Part shown: positions 17,175-26,996 of the stretch, in pieces
Position numbering within the stretch: the first letter of the stretch is position 1
Layout of the letters: every line of letters starts with the position of its first letter
Assembly: GCF_004382825.2 (NCBI RefSeq)
Contig: NZ_SDQO02000001.1
Span: 620,001 to 684,000, forward strand
Direction of reading: 5' to 3'
Length of the DNA: 64,000 nucleotides
Source: Corynebacterium silvaticum
Lineage (GTDB): Bacteria > Actinomycetota > Actinomycetes > Mycobacteriales > Mycobacteriaceae
Notes under the pieces: model-generated
Database searches by the model: none
The model's input: only the letters and a program-made list of their open reading frames with translations
What the model was told of the DNA's origin: nothing
Translations under genes and position numbers: made by a program

Positions 17175-19043
17175 TTGCCTTCGCAATCACAGAAGGCGGC
17201 TAAAGGATCCAGAGCGTGGCCCAAGCAGGCGCTTGCTCTTTTTGTCCTGATTATCGCCGTGATCTATGCATTGATCTTTGCCACAGGTGACCATAAGACC
17301 ACACCAAAGCTTGGTATTGACCTGCAGGGCGGTACCCGCGTTACTTTGGTACCGCAAGGCGCAAACCCGACCGATGAACAGTTGCGGCAGGCGCGGATGA
17401 TCCTCGAAAACCGTGTGAACGGCATGGGAGTCTCCGGCGCAAGTGTTGTCACCGATGGCAACACCCTTGTTATTACTGTTCCCGGTGAAGACACTTCCCA
17501 GGCGCGCGCACTTGGACAAACGTCTCAATTGTTGTTCCGTCCTGTCGCAACTCCAGCGCAGCCAGATACTGCAAAGTTGCTAGAGTCTTTGGAGGCTATG
17601 GCAAACCGTTGGGTCTCTATCGGGGTTCTCAACGCCGATGAAGCAAACACTGCGCTTGAAAACACCTCCAAAGCTTTAGCTAAAGCTCAAGGCAAAGAGG
17701 AAAAGGACGCAAAGGCTCCCAAAGTCACCGCTGCTGTTCCGGAAACTCCAGCTAACTCCATCGAGGCCGAGGCTTTCCGTAAAAAAGTCATTGATGCGCT
17801 GAAGAAGGATCGCCAGTCTACTGATGCCACAACGCAGCTGGCTGCGAGCTCTTTGCTCAAGTGCACTGATCAGCCAGACCCGCTCCAGGGAACTGACGAC
17901 GCAGCTCTGCCACTTGTCACGTGTGACCCCAGTAGCGGCCGCGTTTATGTACTCGACCCAGCTCCTACTCTGATTGGGGAGAATCCGGAGGCCAAGGACG
18001 CGAAGCGGCTTACCGGCAATGAGATTGATACTAACCGTCCGATCACCGGTGGTCTTAATAGTCAAACCGGCCAGATGGAGATTGGTTTCTCCTTCAAGTC
18101 AGAAAACGGCGATCAAGGTAGTACCACTTGGGCTGATCTGACTCAGAAGTATCTGCGGAAGCAGGTTGCTATCACCCTCGACTCACAGATTATTTCTGCT
18201 CCTGTGATCCAGTCTCCGACACCAGTTGGCTCGGCAACGTCGATCACCGGCGACTTTAGCCAGCAGGAAGCTCAAGATTTGGCTAACAACCTGAAATACG
18301 GAGCACTCCCACTGAGCTTCGCAGGCGAAAACGGTGAGTCTGGTGGAACCACCACCACCGTTCCTGCATCGTTGGGAACTGCGTCGTTGAAGGCCGGCTT
18401 GATCGCAGGACTCGTGGGCCTGGCATTGGTAGCGGCATTCTCCTTCTACTTCTACCGATTCTTCGGAATCATCTCGATCTTCTCCCTGTTCACCTCTTTC
18501 ACTCTGGTGTATGGCTCCTTGGTCTTGCTTGGCCGCTGGATAGGCTATTCATTGGATCTAGCGGGCATCGCAGGTTTGATTATCGGTATTGGTACTACAG
18601 CTGACTCCTTTGTGGTTCTTTATGAACGCATCAAGGATGAGGTGCGGGATGGGCGCACTTTCCGTTCAGCCGTTCCGCGTGGTTGGGAGCGAGCTAAGCA
18701 GACGATCATCACGGGCAACGCTGTCACGCTTATTGGTGCGGTCATCATTTACATCCTCGCTGTAGGCGACGTTAAGGGCTTCGCGTTTACACTGGGTCTT
18801 ACCACGCTCTTTGACATTGTGGTGACCTTCTTGGTCACTGCGCCGTTGGTGATTATGGCTTCACGGAAGCCTTGGACCTCTAAACCAAGCGCGAATGGAA
18901 TGGGCAAGATCTTTAAAATCGCTCAACAGCGTGAACAGGAACGGAAGCTGCATCAATCCACGGTGGCTGACTCCGAACATGGGCTCGTCGGGGTATCCGC
19001 CGATTCCAAAGAAGCTGATAAGCATGAGGGAGACAACAAGTGA
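17175..19043 (+). CDS. secD: Protein translocase subunit SecD
   Basis: 622 residues. One membrane segment near the N-terminus, a large external P1 domain beginning KLGIDLQGGTRVTLVP, an Ala/Lys-rich insertion typical of actinobacterial SecD (about residues 155-220), then five C-terminal membrane helices with AGLIIGIGTTADSFVVLYER. SecD with SecF pulls exported proteins across using the proton gradient. I chose the TTG at 17175 because AGGAGA lies 7 bases upstream and LPSQSQKAAKGSRAWPKQAL resembles other SecD starts; an open ATG/GTG frame continues upstream to 17070. The stop overlaps the secF GTG. Confidence 0.93.
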   Translation: MPSQSQKAAKGSRAWPKQALALFVLIIAVIYALIFATGDHKTTPKLGIDLQGGTRVTLVPQGANPTDEQLRQARMILENRVNGMGVSGASVVTDGNTLVITVPGEDTSQARALGQTSQLLFRPVATPAQPDTAKLLESLEAMANRWVSIGVLNADEANTALENTSKALAKAQGKEEKDAKAPKVTAAVPETPANSIEAEAFRKKVIDALKKDRQSTDATTQLAASSLLKCTDQPDPLQGTDDAALPLVTCDPSSGRVYVLDPAPTLIGENPEAKDAKRLTGNEIDTNRPITGGLNSQTGQMEIGFSFKSENGDQGSTTWADLTQKYLRKQVAITLDSQIISAPVIQSPTPVGSATSITGDFSQQEAQDLANNLKYGALPLSFAGENGESGGTTTTVPASLGTASLKAGLIAGLVGLALVAAFSFYFYRFFGIISIFSLFTSFTLVYGSLVLLGRWIGYSLDLAGIAGLIIGIGTTADSFVVLYERIKDEVRDGRTFRSAVPRGWERAKQTIITGNAVTLIGAVIIYILAVGDVKGFAFTLGLTTLFDIVVTFLVTAPLVIMASRKPWTSKPSANGMGKIFKIAQQREQERKLHQSTVADSEHGLVGVSADSKEADKHEGDNK

Positions 19044-20161
19044 GTTCCAAAGGAGTTCTAAATAAGCTGTATACGGGCGACGGTGGCCTCGACTTTGTAG
19101 GCAAGCGTCGGACCTGGTACTGGGCAACTGCGGCGATCTTGCTCGTGTGCCTTGTCAGCATCGCTCTTCGCGGGTTCAGCCTGGGGATTGACTTTGTTGG
19201 TGGCACAAAAATCAACATGCCGGCAGGGAACTTGGAAACTACCTCAGTGTCCAAGACCTTTGAGGAAGCCACGGGCGTTGAACCAAAATTGGTTCAGATC
19301 GTAGGTTCTGGTGATACCCGAATCCTGGAGATTAATTCCAAGCGGCTGTCGGAGGAACAGATCGGTAGCGCCCGCCAGGCACTTTTTGAGGCCTATAAGC
19401 CTGCTGATACATCCGGGAAACAAACTCCAGACGCTATCGGCGATTCCACGGTGTCAGAATCGTGGGGCTCCACGATCACTAAGCGAATGTTGATCTCCAT
19501 GTTCGTCTTTTTGGTCGCCGTGTTTATTTACATTGCGGTACGTCTGGAACGCGAAATGGCCGTGGCGGCTATTGCGGCACTTCTTGTGGACTTTGTCGCC
19601 ATTGCGGGTATTTATGCCCTCCTGGGCTTTGAGGTTTCTCCCGCAACGATCATTGGTCTGCTTACGATCCTCGCATTCTCGTTGTATGACACCGTCATCG
19701 TCTTTGATAAGGTTCGCGAAAACACAGCCGGTTATTTAGGGAACCGATCTCGTACGTACGCAGAACACGCAAACCTAGCAGTCAACCAAACTGTGATGCG
19801 TTCCATTTCCACCACGGTTATCTCGGCGCTCCCGATTCTTGCTCTGATCGTGATTGCGGTGTGGCTGTTGGGTGTGGGAACGCTCAAGGACTTGGCACTT
19901 GTGCAGCTCATTGGTGTTATTGAAGGAACTTTCTCCTCTGTCTTCCTTGCAACTCCCATCCTTGTGAGCCTGAAAAACCGCTCGAAGGAGACGAAGGCTC
20001 ACAATGCAAAGGTTGCTGAACATCGAAACCCTCAGAACGGTGCTCAAGATTCCGCGGAGAGTGCTGATGATGCGCATAGTACTGAGCTTTCCGACGCTCA
20101 CAAGCGCACCGTAAGTTCCCCCACGTCTACGGGTGCGAGCTGGCGTCCACAGCGTCGTTAG
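19040..20161 (+). CDS. secF: Protein translocase subunit SecF
   Basis: 373 residues, GTG start overlapping the secD stop (GTGA). It has a first membrane helix, GIDFVGGTKINM at the start of the P4-type domain, and five C-terminal membrane helices including LTILAFSLYDTVIVFDKVREN, the conserved SecF motif. A hydrophilic tail of about 60 residues follows. It works with SecD and YajC at SecYEG. Confidence 0.96.
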   Translation: MSSKGVLNKLYTGDGGLDFVGKRRTWYWATAAILLVCLVSIALRGFSLGIDFVGGTKINMPAGNLETTSVSKTFEEATGVEPKLVQIVGSGDTRILEINSKRLSEEQIGSARQALFEAYKPADTSGKQTPDAIGDSTVSESWGSTITKRMLISMFVFLVAVFIYIAVRLEREMAVAAIAALLVDFVAIAGIYALLGFEVSPATIIGLLTILAFSLYDTVIVFDKVRENTAGYLGNRSRTYAEHANLAVNQTVMRSISTTVISALPILALIVIAVWLLGVGTLKDLALVQLIGVIEGTFSSVFLATPILVSLKNRSKETKAHNAKVAEHRNPQNGAQDSAESADDAHSTELSDAHKRTVSSPTSTGASWRPQRR

Positions 20162-20176
20162 TGCACAACACTCAAT

Positions 20177-20217
20177 AACTGCCCCCTTGTCCTCTGCAGC
20201 AGGACAAGGGGGCAGTT
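20177..20217 (+). terminator. Strong hairpin terminator after secF
   Basis: Perfect 17-bp arms beginning AACTGCCCCCTTGTCCT with a 7-base loop CTGCAGC. The descending arm ends in GTT; there is no long T-run, but stem strength and position support termination. Confidence 0.8.
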
Positions 20218-20355
20218 GTCTGGAAACCACTCACCAGCACCGGGTGTAGGGGAAGAATATAATAAGGATTGATGTGGTCAGGGGGTTGCGTTCTATACTT
20301 TTTGATATGGAAGCGTAAGCTTCTCACTCTTTAGCTAAATGAAGGGCCCGTCTAA

Positions 20356-22029
20356 TTGAGAGCACCGAAAGACCACGGACGTAGCCATATGCGTCGGCCA
20401 TTGTCGGTAAAACATGGTTGGAACATAGGTTTTGCTTTGAAAGCGCTTGCGGCAGTAGTCGTGTCCTCAGTTCTTTTGACGGAGTGCGGCAGTGACAACG
20501 CGGGGGATGGTGCGGCTGGTAATAGCAAGCACTTTGGGTATGCGGTAGACGATTACCTGGTGACTACAAACGCCGGCACCAATGTTGGAGTTTCTACCAA
20601 TGCCCAGCTGATGGCCGGAAGGCTCTACCCGTCGGCGTATGTGTCAGGTCCTAAAGGCCAATTGATTCCCAATAGAACTCTGGTGGAGACTCAGGTTCTT
20701 CCAGGTCCTAGCCAACGGGTTATTTATAAGATTGCTGATAGTGCCGTCTATTCGGATGGGAAGCCCGTAACATGTGATGCTTTCCTCCTGGCCTTTACGG
20801 CAGGCAGCATGGGGTCTTTGTTTGAGTCTCACATGCCTCTAGCCCAGCAGGTTGATCACGTCGAATGCGCAGCCGGGTCAAAGCAAGCAACGGTGGTGTA
20901 TAAAGAAAACTTTGGTGCTCGGTGGCGCCAGCTTTTTGGAGCCGGTGTGCTCATGCCTGCACATGCTGTAGCGGCTAAAGCGGGCATAAGCCTTGACGAG
21001 CTCAATAGGCTTCTCAAATCCAGAGATTATGTAGCTTTGTCTAAGATCGCAGAGATCTGGAACAACGGGTTTAATTTGAATCATTTTGATCCAGAACTCC
21101 AGGTTGCCTCGGGCCCATTCAAAATAGAGTCGGTGGGGGACAAAGGCGAAGTGGTTTTTGTCCGTAATGATTTGTACAACGGGGAAAAAGCTGCGCTAGA
21201 CCGCCTGGTTGTGTGGCCGCGTGGTGTTGACCTTAACGAGCTGCGCACTAAAGGCAGCCTGCAAATTGCAGATGTGACTAATACGGATTTGATTAGTTGG
21301 CTCGACCGCAATGATTCGCACAACCCCTACACAGTGGAAGCAGAGACTGGCTTGCTCACGGATTCGTTGATTTTGGGTGACGCCGGAATATTCTCGGATG
21401 TGGAAGCACGCCGGGCTTTGGCTGCATGCGTGGATCAAGCGAGCGTAGCCAAAGCCTCCAGTACTGCGTCGGGGGTGGATGTCCAGCCGGTTTATGCAAG
21501 AACCGTGCGCGCAACTGATGCCGTTAACGCACAGCTAAGGGACATTATCGAGCCGCACACCCACGTGAATATCGATGCAGCTAAGCGGCTAGAGGGCAAG
21601 ACGATCAGGGTGGGATACGACGGCCCAGATACTCGGAAGAAAGCTATGGTCGAGGAAATCCGTAAGTCGTGTGCTGCCGCTGGAATCACGATTGAGGATG
21701 CTGCTAAAGAGGCTGCTTCTTTAGCTGATCTGAGCCATACTCACGTCACAGATTCGGGTGTCGGCCTTACCGAGGAAGGCACTATCGACGCCATCTTGAT
21801 GGCAGTAGATCCAGCATCGGAGTATGCGGACGTGGCTAGCTTGAGCAATAACGTCCAAGCGACGCGGGCAGCGGAGCGACGTTCTTGGGAAGAAGTACCC
21901 ACTATTCCTTTGGCTTCCCAGCCCCGAGTGTTTGTAGTGGATAAGGCAGTGGGTAACGTGGTTACTAATACAGACTTATCTGGGATTGGTTGGAATATGG
22001 ATCGTTGGAACGTAGTGGGGGCTCGATAG
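20356..22029 (+). CDS. ABC-type solute-binding lipoprotein (peptide-binding family 5)
   Basis: 557 residues. An N-terminal signal peptide ends in LLTECGSD, a lipobox with Glu at -1 where Gly, Ala or Ser is normal. The mature part looks like SBP_bac_5 dipeptide/oligopeptide-binding proteins, with a family-typical KIADSAVYSDGKPVTCDAF block. Its place between secF and apt equals that of the mycobacterial lipoprotein Rv2585c. No permease or ATPase genes are adjacent, so the transporter partner is unknown. Start: TTG at 20356 has GAAGGG 9 bases upstream; the ATG at 20389 gives a more usual signal length but has a weaker site. Confidence 0.85.
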   Translation: MRAPKDHGRSHMRRPLSVKHGWNIGFALKALAAVVVSSVLLTECGSDNAGDGAAGNSKHFGYAVDDYLVTTNAGTNVGVSTNAQLMAGRLYPSAYVSGPKGQLIPNRTLVETQVLPGPSQRVIYKIADSAVYSDGKPVTCDAFLLAFTAGSMGSLFESHMPLAQQVDHVECAAGSKQATVVYKENFGARWRQLFGAGVLMPAHAVAAKAGISLDELNRLLKSRDYVALSKIAEIWNNGFNLNHFDPELQVASGPFKIESVGDKGEVVFVRNDLYNGEKAALDRLVVWPRGVDLNELRTKGSLQIADVTNTDLISWLDRNDSHNPYTVEAETGLLTDSLILGDAGIFSDVEARRALAACVDQASVAKASSTASGVDVQPVYARTVRATDAVNAQLRDIIEPHTHVNIDAAKRLEGKTIRVGYDGPDTRKKAMVEEIRKSCAAAGITIEDAAKEAASLADLSHTHVTDSGVGLTEEGTIDAILMAVDPASEYADVASLSNNVQATRAAERRSWEEVPTIPLASQPRVFVVDKAVGNVVTNTDLSGIGWNMDRWNVVGAR

Positions 22030-22186
22030 TTTAGTTCGCTTTTTATGACTCGCTGAAGATGATGCTGCAGGTGGCGCTTGAGGGGGCGTCGACAAGCATT
22101 TTCTTGCCGCGTTTCCCGCTGACATCATGGCCGGAATACACAATTCCTGCCCCCATCATTTGAACACGTTGCTCCAAGGACAAAGC

Positions 22187-22744
22187 ATGAGCCACCACAC
22201 TTATATGAACGCACGAGATGCGCTTGCCTCGAAAACGAGGTTTGTTCCAGATTTTCCCGCCCCTGGCATTCTTTTTGAGGACCTGACCCCCGTACTGGCG
22301 GACCCCGAGGCATTTCGGCTTGTGGTAGATGAGTTGTCGGCTGCGGCGAAAACAATGGGGGCGGACCTCATCGGTGGGTTGGATGCACGTGGTTTTCTTC
22401 TCGGCTCGGCGGTGGCTTATAACACGGGTAAAGGAATCCTTGCCATTAGGAAGAAAGGCAAGCTTCCGCCTCCTGTGCATACTCAAGAATATGAACTTGA
22501 ATATGGTACGGCTGCCTTAGAGTTGCCAGGTGAGGGGATCGATCTTCACGGTAAAAAGGTAGTCCTCATTGATGATGTTTTGGCCACAGGCGGTACACTC
22601 GTAGCAGCGAAGTCGCTGATTGAGAATTGTGGTGGAACAGTTGCAGGTTATGCAGTTGTCCTAGAAGTAAAAAACCTCAAAGGGCGAGAGCGTCTCAGCG
22701 ATGCACCTCTTGTAGTAGTGAATGAACCGGAGACCATAAATTAA
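22187..22744 (+). CDS. apt: Adenine phosphoribosyltransferase
   Basis: 185 residues. The PRPP-binding loop [17 protein letters not shown] and [29 protein letters not shown] are diagnostic. It salvages adenine to AMP. The ATG at 22187 has AAGGA 8 bases upstream; the frame is open further up but without family similarity. Genes secF-lipoprotein-apt-rel keep the actinobacterial order. The 157 bases upstream of it hold no gene I can support. Confidence 0.95.
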   Translation: MSHHTYMNARDALASKTRFVPDFPAPGILFEDLTPVLADPEAFRLVVDELSAAAKTMGADLIGGLDARGFLLGSAVAYNTGKGILAIRKKGKLPPPVHTQEYELEYGTAALELPGEGIDLHGKKVVLIDDVLATGGTLVAAKSLIENCGGTVAGYAVVLEVKNLKGRERLSDAPLVVVNEPETIN

Positions 22745-22807
22745 GCTCCGGTTAGCGGATGGATACAAGGGGCTGCCTTATCGGCCCTGCGTATACGGAA
22801 AGGGCAC

Positions 22808-25099
22808 ATGGGTGCGGTGATGGCGCAAGAAAAACGACCGCAGAAGCAGCAGAGCTCGATGCGGAGCATGTCGGCGCGTTTGGCGCGAAGCCTAACGGGT
22901 AACCGAGTCCGCGTTAATCCGGTGTTGGAACCATTATTGGCCATTCACCGGGAGTTTCATCCAAAGGCCGACCCTGTGCTTTTAGATCGGGCTTATACCA
23001 CTGCGGAGCATCTTCACGAGGGAGTGTTCCGAAAATCGGGTGATCCCTATATCACCCATCCGCTCGCTGTTGCGACGATCGCCGCGGAAATCGGCATGGA
23101 CACCACAACGCTGGTAGCGGCGCTGCTCCATGACACCGTAGAAGACACAGAGTATTCCTTAGCAGACCTCACGCGCGACTTCGGAGAAGAAGTAGCACGG
23201 CTTGTCGACGGCGTGACAAAGCTGGACAAAGTCGCCCTAGGTGCGGCTGCGGAAGCAGAGACAATCCGAAAAATGATCGTGGCTATGAGCCAGGATCCCC
23301 GCGTGCTGGTGATTAAAGTCGCCGATCGTCTTCATAACATGCGCACCATGCGATTCCTCCCCCCGGAGAAGCAAGCGAAGAAAGCGCGTCAGACTCTTGA
23401 AGTAATTGCGCCCCTGGCACACAGGCTGGGAATGGCCAGCGTGAAGTGGGAGCTTGAAGACCTCTCCTTTGCCATCCTCTATCCCAAAAAGTACGAGGAA
23501 GTCGTGCGTTTGGTTGCGGACCGCGCGCCCTCGCGAGACCGCTATCTCAAGGAAATCACGTCTCAGCTGCAACAATCTTTGAGAGAAAACCATATTGAAG
23601 CTGAGGTCATGGGGCGGCCAAAGCACTACTGGTCTATCTACCAGAAGATGATTGTTCGAGGTAAAGACTTTGAGGATATCTTTGACCTCGTCGGTATCCG
23701 CATACTCGTAGACAGCATCAATAACTGTTACGCAGCGATTGGCGTTGTCCATGCGCTCTACGCTGCGATGCCGGGGCGATTTAAAGACTATATTTCTTCC
23801 CCCAAATTTGGCGTGTACCAGTCCCTCCACACCACGGTGATGGGGGACGAGGGCAAACCGCTGGAGGTGCAGGTGCGCACCCATGAGATGCACTTTAATG
23901 CCGAATACGGCATTGCTGCGCACTGGCGCTACAAAGAGACCAAGGGTAAAAACAGCGGCGAGCAGGCTGAGATCGACCAGATGTCGTGGATGCGGCAGCT
24001 ACTGGATTGGCAAAAGGAAGCGGCTGATCCTAACGAATTCCTCGACAGCTTACGCTATGACCTCACGAGCAAGCAGATCTTCGCTTTTACCCCCAAAGGC
24101 GATGTGGTCAACTTGCCAGTGGACTCCACTCCTGTGGATTTTGCCTACGCAGTGCACACCGAGGTGGGTCACCGATGCATTGGCGCCAAGATCAATGGCA
24201 AACTCGTAGCGCTTGAAACCACACTCAAGTCTGGCGACCGAGTCGAGGTCTTTACCTCTAAAGACCAAAACGCAGGCCCTTCCCGGGACTGGCAAGACTT
24301 TGTTGTCTCCCCGCGCGCTAAAGCAAAGATCCGGCAGTGGTTTGCCAAGGAACGTCGCGAGGAATACCTTGAGGCTGGTCGCGATGCCCTTGCCGCAGAA
24401 GTGCAGCGGGGCGGGCTTCCTATGCATCGCCTGTTTACCGCGCATTCGATGAAACAGGTGTCAACGGAGCTGCATTACCCGGACGTGGATGCTCTCTATA
24501 CGGCTATCGGCTCGGGCTCAGTGTCGGCAGCACATGTGGTTAACCGACTCATGGCCACATTTGGCAGCACGGATGATGCTGAAGACACTCTGGTGGCGCG
24601 CACGCCGTTTAGCGAGCTCGTTAACTCTAAAACTCAGGTCACGGACAAAAACGGCATCTTGGTCGAGGGCAGCCCGGACGTTATGGCAAAGCTGGCCAAA
24701 TGCTGTATGCCGGTTCCAGGTGACGACATCTTTGGGTTTGTCACACGCGGTGGCGGTGTATCGGTGCACCGGACGGATTGCACCAACGCGGATAGCCTGA
24801 AAAACGAGCCTCAGCGCCTCATCTCCGTCTCGTGGGCATCTGAAGGCGGCTCGGTCTTTGCCGCCACGCTTCAGCTGGAGGCACTGGATCGCGACGGCCT
24901 GCTTATGGACTTGACACGGGTGATCAATGAGCAACGAGTCCAGGTTATTGCCATGAACTCTAATGCTTCTGATGACCACGTGGCCACCGTACGCTTTACA
25001 TTCTCTGTATCGGATACTAAACAGCTGGGATCATTGATGACACAGCTGCGAAACACCGAGGGCGTTTTCGACGTCTACCGGGTGACTTCTGGCGGATAG
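22808..25099 (+). CDS. rel: Bifunctional (p)ppGpp synthetase/hydrolase
   Basis: 763 residues. Domain order: HD hydrolase ([24 protein letters not shown]; about residues 75-180), synthetase ([34 protein letters not shown]; about 290-375), TGS ([14 protein letters not shown]; about 420-480), a Cys-containing region ([20 protein letters not shown]) and a C-terminal ACT domain. Both catalytic halves keep their key motifs, so both synthesis and hydrolysis of the stringent alarmone are expected. Start is the ATG at 22808 (AAAGGG upstream) or ATG 22820. Confidence 0.96.
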   Translation: MGAVMAQEKRPQKQQSSMRSMSARLARSLTGNRVRVNPVLEPLLAIHREFHPKADPVLLDRAYTTAEHLHEGVFRKSGDPYITHPLAVATIAAEIGMDTTTLVAALLHDTVEDTEYSLADLTRDFGEEVARLVDGVTKLDKVALGAAAEAETIRKMIVAMSQDPRVLVIKVADRLHNMRTMRFLPPEKQAKKARQTLEVIAPLAHRLGMASVKWELEDLSFAILYPKKYEEVVRLVADRAPSRDRYLKEITSQLQQSLRENHIEAEVMGRPKHYWSIYQKMIVRGKDFEDIFDLVGIRILVDSINNCYAAIGVVHALYAAMPGRFKDYISSPKFGVYQSLHTTVMGDEGKPLEVQVRTHEMHFNAEYGIAAHWRYKETKGKNSGEQAEIDQMSWMRQLLDWQKEAADPNEFLDSLRYDLTSKQIFAFTPKGDVVNLPVDSTPVDFAYAVHTEVGHRCIGAKINGKLVALETTLKSGDRVEVFTSKDQNAGPSRDWQDFVVSPRAKAKIRQWFAKERREEYLEAGRDALAAEVQRGGLPMHRLFTAHSMKQVSTELHYPDVDALYTAIGSGSVSAAHVVNRLMATFGSTDDAEDTLVARTPFSELVNSKTQVTDKNGILVEGSPDVMAKLAKCCMPVPGDDIFGFVTRGGGVSVHRTDCTNADSLKNEPQRLISVSWASEGGSVFAATLQLEALDRDGLLMDLTRVINEQRVQVIAMNSNASDDHVATVRFTFSVSDTKQLGSLMTQLRNTEGVFDVYRVTSGG

Positions 25100-25116
25100 A
25101 ACCACGCCTGTATGAG

Positions 25117-25145
25117 AGGACTGTCTTGGCACAAGGCGGTCCTTT
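25117..25145 (+). terminator. Terminator after rel
   Basis: AGGACTGTC pairs with GGCGGTCCT (two G-U pairs), loop TTGGCACAA, then TTTTGTT. Confidence 0.7.
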
Positions 25146-25205
25146 TGTTATGACACTCGTGCCTGAGCTAGAGACATATACACGGAGTGTTGTGTGAAGA
25201 AGAAA

Positions 25206-25240
25206 TAAAAAATCCTCCCCGTCAACGTTGCGGGGAGGAG
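25206..25240 (-). terminator. Terminator of the small secreted protein gene
   Basis: On the minus strand TCCTCCCCG and CGGGGAGGA form a 9-bp stem with a 9-base loop, followed by a T-rich run (complement of the A-run at 25206-25213). It lies 27 bases after the stop codon of the 88-residue gene. Confidence 0.85.
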
Positions 25241-25267
25241 AGCGGTCAAGGCCGCGTTAATCAAGAT

Positions 25268-25534
25268 TTACTTGAAGAACTTGTCCAGGCGACCAGCGAA
25301 AGTCAGGATGGTGGTGATGATACCGATGATTGCGGAAACAACGCCGATCCATTCCTTGATGTCTTTTGCGCTGATGTTGCTGTCAGAGCTGCCGGAGCTT
25401 CCTTTGTCCTTAACTTCGTTAGTTCCAGAAGTAGAGGTAGAGTCCTCAGCGAAAGCCGGGGTGGAAAGGGAACCTGCTGCAATGGCAGTGGCGGTGGCAA
25501 CCGAGATGAGAGCCTTGCGGGAGAGGAGCTTCAT
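25268..25534 (-). CDS. Small secreted protein with amphipathic C-terminal helix
   Basis: 88 residues. Residues 1-29 are a Sec signal peptide with cleavage after TPAFA. A Ser/Thr/Gly-rich linker (about 30-52) follows, then a C-terminal segment (KEWIGVVSAIIGIITTILTF, about 60-79) with alternating hydrophobic faces and a basic end (GRLDKFFK). AAAGGA lies 9 bases before the ATG, and the gene has its own terminator. Corynebacteria make small pore-forming and surface peptides of this general design (PorA/PorH-like), but I see no decisive match, so function is unknown. Surface or outer-membrane insertion is an inference. Confidence 0.8.
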   Translation of the reverse strand: MKLLSRKALISVATATAIAAGSLSTPAFAEDSTSTSGTNEVKDKGSSGSSDSNISAKDIKEWIGVVSAIIGIITTILTFAGRLDKFFK

Positions 25535-25943
25535 AGCTATTGGTCCTTTAGGTTAAGGGAATCTAGACTGACGGTGATGGTAGTCTAGTGCACACCTTTG
25601 CGCAACTTTTCTTTTTCACACGCTGTCAGGGGAAATAAGTATTGCCTTACTTTCCTGTGAAAGGTGGGGAGCTTGCAAAGATTGCATTTCCGATTCGGGG
25701 GAGTGGTGGAATAATTTTCAGGATAATTATATATTCTTGCAAGTGTTTGATCAACTTTTGTTAAGTTTTGAAGCGCTTGTTCTTGAATCATGATGACATA
25801 GCCACACAGGGCAAGAACATAAATGGGACAATATAAAAGCCCCATTGCCGCCCTGCTGTATACCAGGATCGCAATGAGGCTTTGAGGGTTATCGCCTGGG
25901 GAGCTCGTGCAGAGGCTTCCGCTAACAGGCAATGGTCGTGAAC
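25535..25943. other. Intergenic stretch between the small secreted protein gene and the cyclophilin gene
   Basis: About 410 bases. It holds the promoter region of the minus-strand small secreted protein and the cyclophilin terminator (25836-25883). An open minus frame in it lacks codon and protein character. The part at about 25690-25790 is AT-rich. Confidence 0.5.
25836..25883 (-). terminator. Terminator after the cyclophilin gene
   Basis: On the minus strand AAAGCCTCATTGC pairs with GCAATGGGGCTTT (12 of 13 pairs), followed by TATATT. The loop is 22 bases. Confidence 0.7.
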
Positions 25944-26798
25944 TTATGACTTCACGGTTGCCTTTTCAATCTTGACTTCTTCAGCAGGAGCTCCATCGGT
26001 GGCGCCGCCCTTGACACCTGCTTCCGCGATGGCGTCGAGAGTCTTCAGTCCGCTGTCTGAGATCTTGCCAAAGTAGGTGTAGTTCGGTGGGAGTGGGGAG
26101 TCCTTGTAGTTGAGGAAGAACTGGGAGCCGTTGGTGTCATTGCCAGCGTTGGCCATGGCAATGGTTCCACGTCCGTAGACAACCGGGGTGGTCGCGCCTT
26201 TCATCTCATCCGTTGGGTACTCATTGGCAAATTGGAAGCCTGGTCCTCCGGAGCCGGCACCGCTTGGGTCACCGCACTGGAGTACAAAGATGCCGTTGGT
26301 GGTAAGGCGGTGGCAAACGGTGTTGTCGTAGTAACCTTCGGACGCTAGGTGCTCAATGGCGTTCACCGTGCACGGTGAAACCGAGCGGTCCAACTCCAGC
26401 CCCACGTCGCCCTTGTTGGTTTTGAGATCAACTGTGACCGTGCCTTTGGTGGTCACATCAGAGGTTTTAGGCTTGGATACTTCTTTGGAAGCCTTGCCCG
26501 CATCCTTGTATTCGCAGGAGACGGAGTCTGGGAGGGCTTTTTCTCGTGTGAGCGATAAAGGTTTGAAATCCGGCTTTTCAGGCGTGGTTGTGGCAGCGGA
26601 GGAGGATTCTGTGGAAACCTGCTCATCGTTGGATCCGGAAGAGTTTGCCCAATAGATTCCACCGACGATAGCCAAGACAGCTACCGCAGCCGTGGCTACT
26701 ACTCCGAGCGGTTTGGTCTTCTCGGAGCGATCCCGCGACTTAATTTCTTTTTCTAGCGCGCGCATCGATTCTTCGCGACGCTGCTTATTGTTGCTCAC
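25944..26798 (-). CDS. ppiB: Membrane-anchored peptidyl-prolyl cis-trans isomerase (cyclophilin)
   Basis: 284 residues, GTG start with AAGGA 8 bases upstream. A basic cytoplasmic N-terminus (about 1-30) is followed by one membrane segment (about 31-50), a Ser/Thr-rich linker, and a cyclophilin domain (about 115-284) with GPGFQFANEYP, GTIAMANAGNDTNGSQFFLN and TYFGKI. The layout puts the isomerase outside the cytoplasmic membrane, where it would help fold exported proteins. It follows rel in inverted-neighbour order as in mycobacteria (Rv2582c). Confidence 0.92.
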   Translation of the reverse strand: MSNNKQRREESMRALEKEIKSRDRSEKTKPLGVVATAAVAVLAIVGGIYWANSSGSNDEQVSTESSSAATTTPEKPDFKPLSLTREKALPDSVSCEYKDAGKASKEVSKPKTSDVTTKGTVTVDLKTNKGDVGLELDRSVSPCTVNAIEHLASEGYYDNTVCHRLTTNGIFVLQCGDPSGAGSGGPGFQFANEYPTDEMKGATTPVVYGRGTIAMANAGNDTNGSQFFLNYKDSPLPPNYTYFGKISDSGLKTLDAIAEAGVKGGATDGAPAEEVKIEKATVKS

Positions 26799-26983
26799 AG
26801 GTAGTTTCCTTACGTTTTATTGATCTTTGCGCGGATGAAGTCGCGGATTATTCTAACCTGAGCCTAGTGGGAGGCAACACTTGATAAAAACTGATGCCGT
26901 TATCTAGGTCAGTGTGAAAGCCGGGGTTATGGGAAATTTCAGGTTTTCTGACCTCAACTATGGCGAAGTTTGCCATTGGCACC

Positions 26984-26989
26984 TATTGT
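26984..26989 (+). promoter_or_regulatory. Putative -10 box for a leaderless tpx mRNA
   Basis: TATTGT, 7 bases before the tpx ATG, with no Shine-Dalgarno. Confidence 0.4.
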
Positions 26990-26996
26990 GGCTGGC

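Noticed and set aside
22043-22170. Minus-strand frame ending in a plausible-looking peptide between the lipoprotein gene and apt
   Set aside because: Overlaps the apt ribosome site and coding start, lacks its own ribosome site, and has no recognisable family.
25585-25932. Minus-strand frame of 115 codons
   Set aside because: Runs through the cyclophilin terminator hairpin, has no ribosome site and no protein character.
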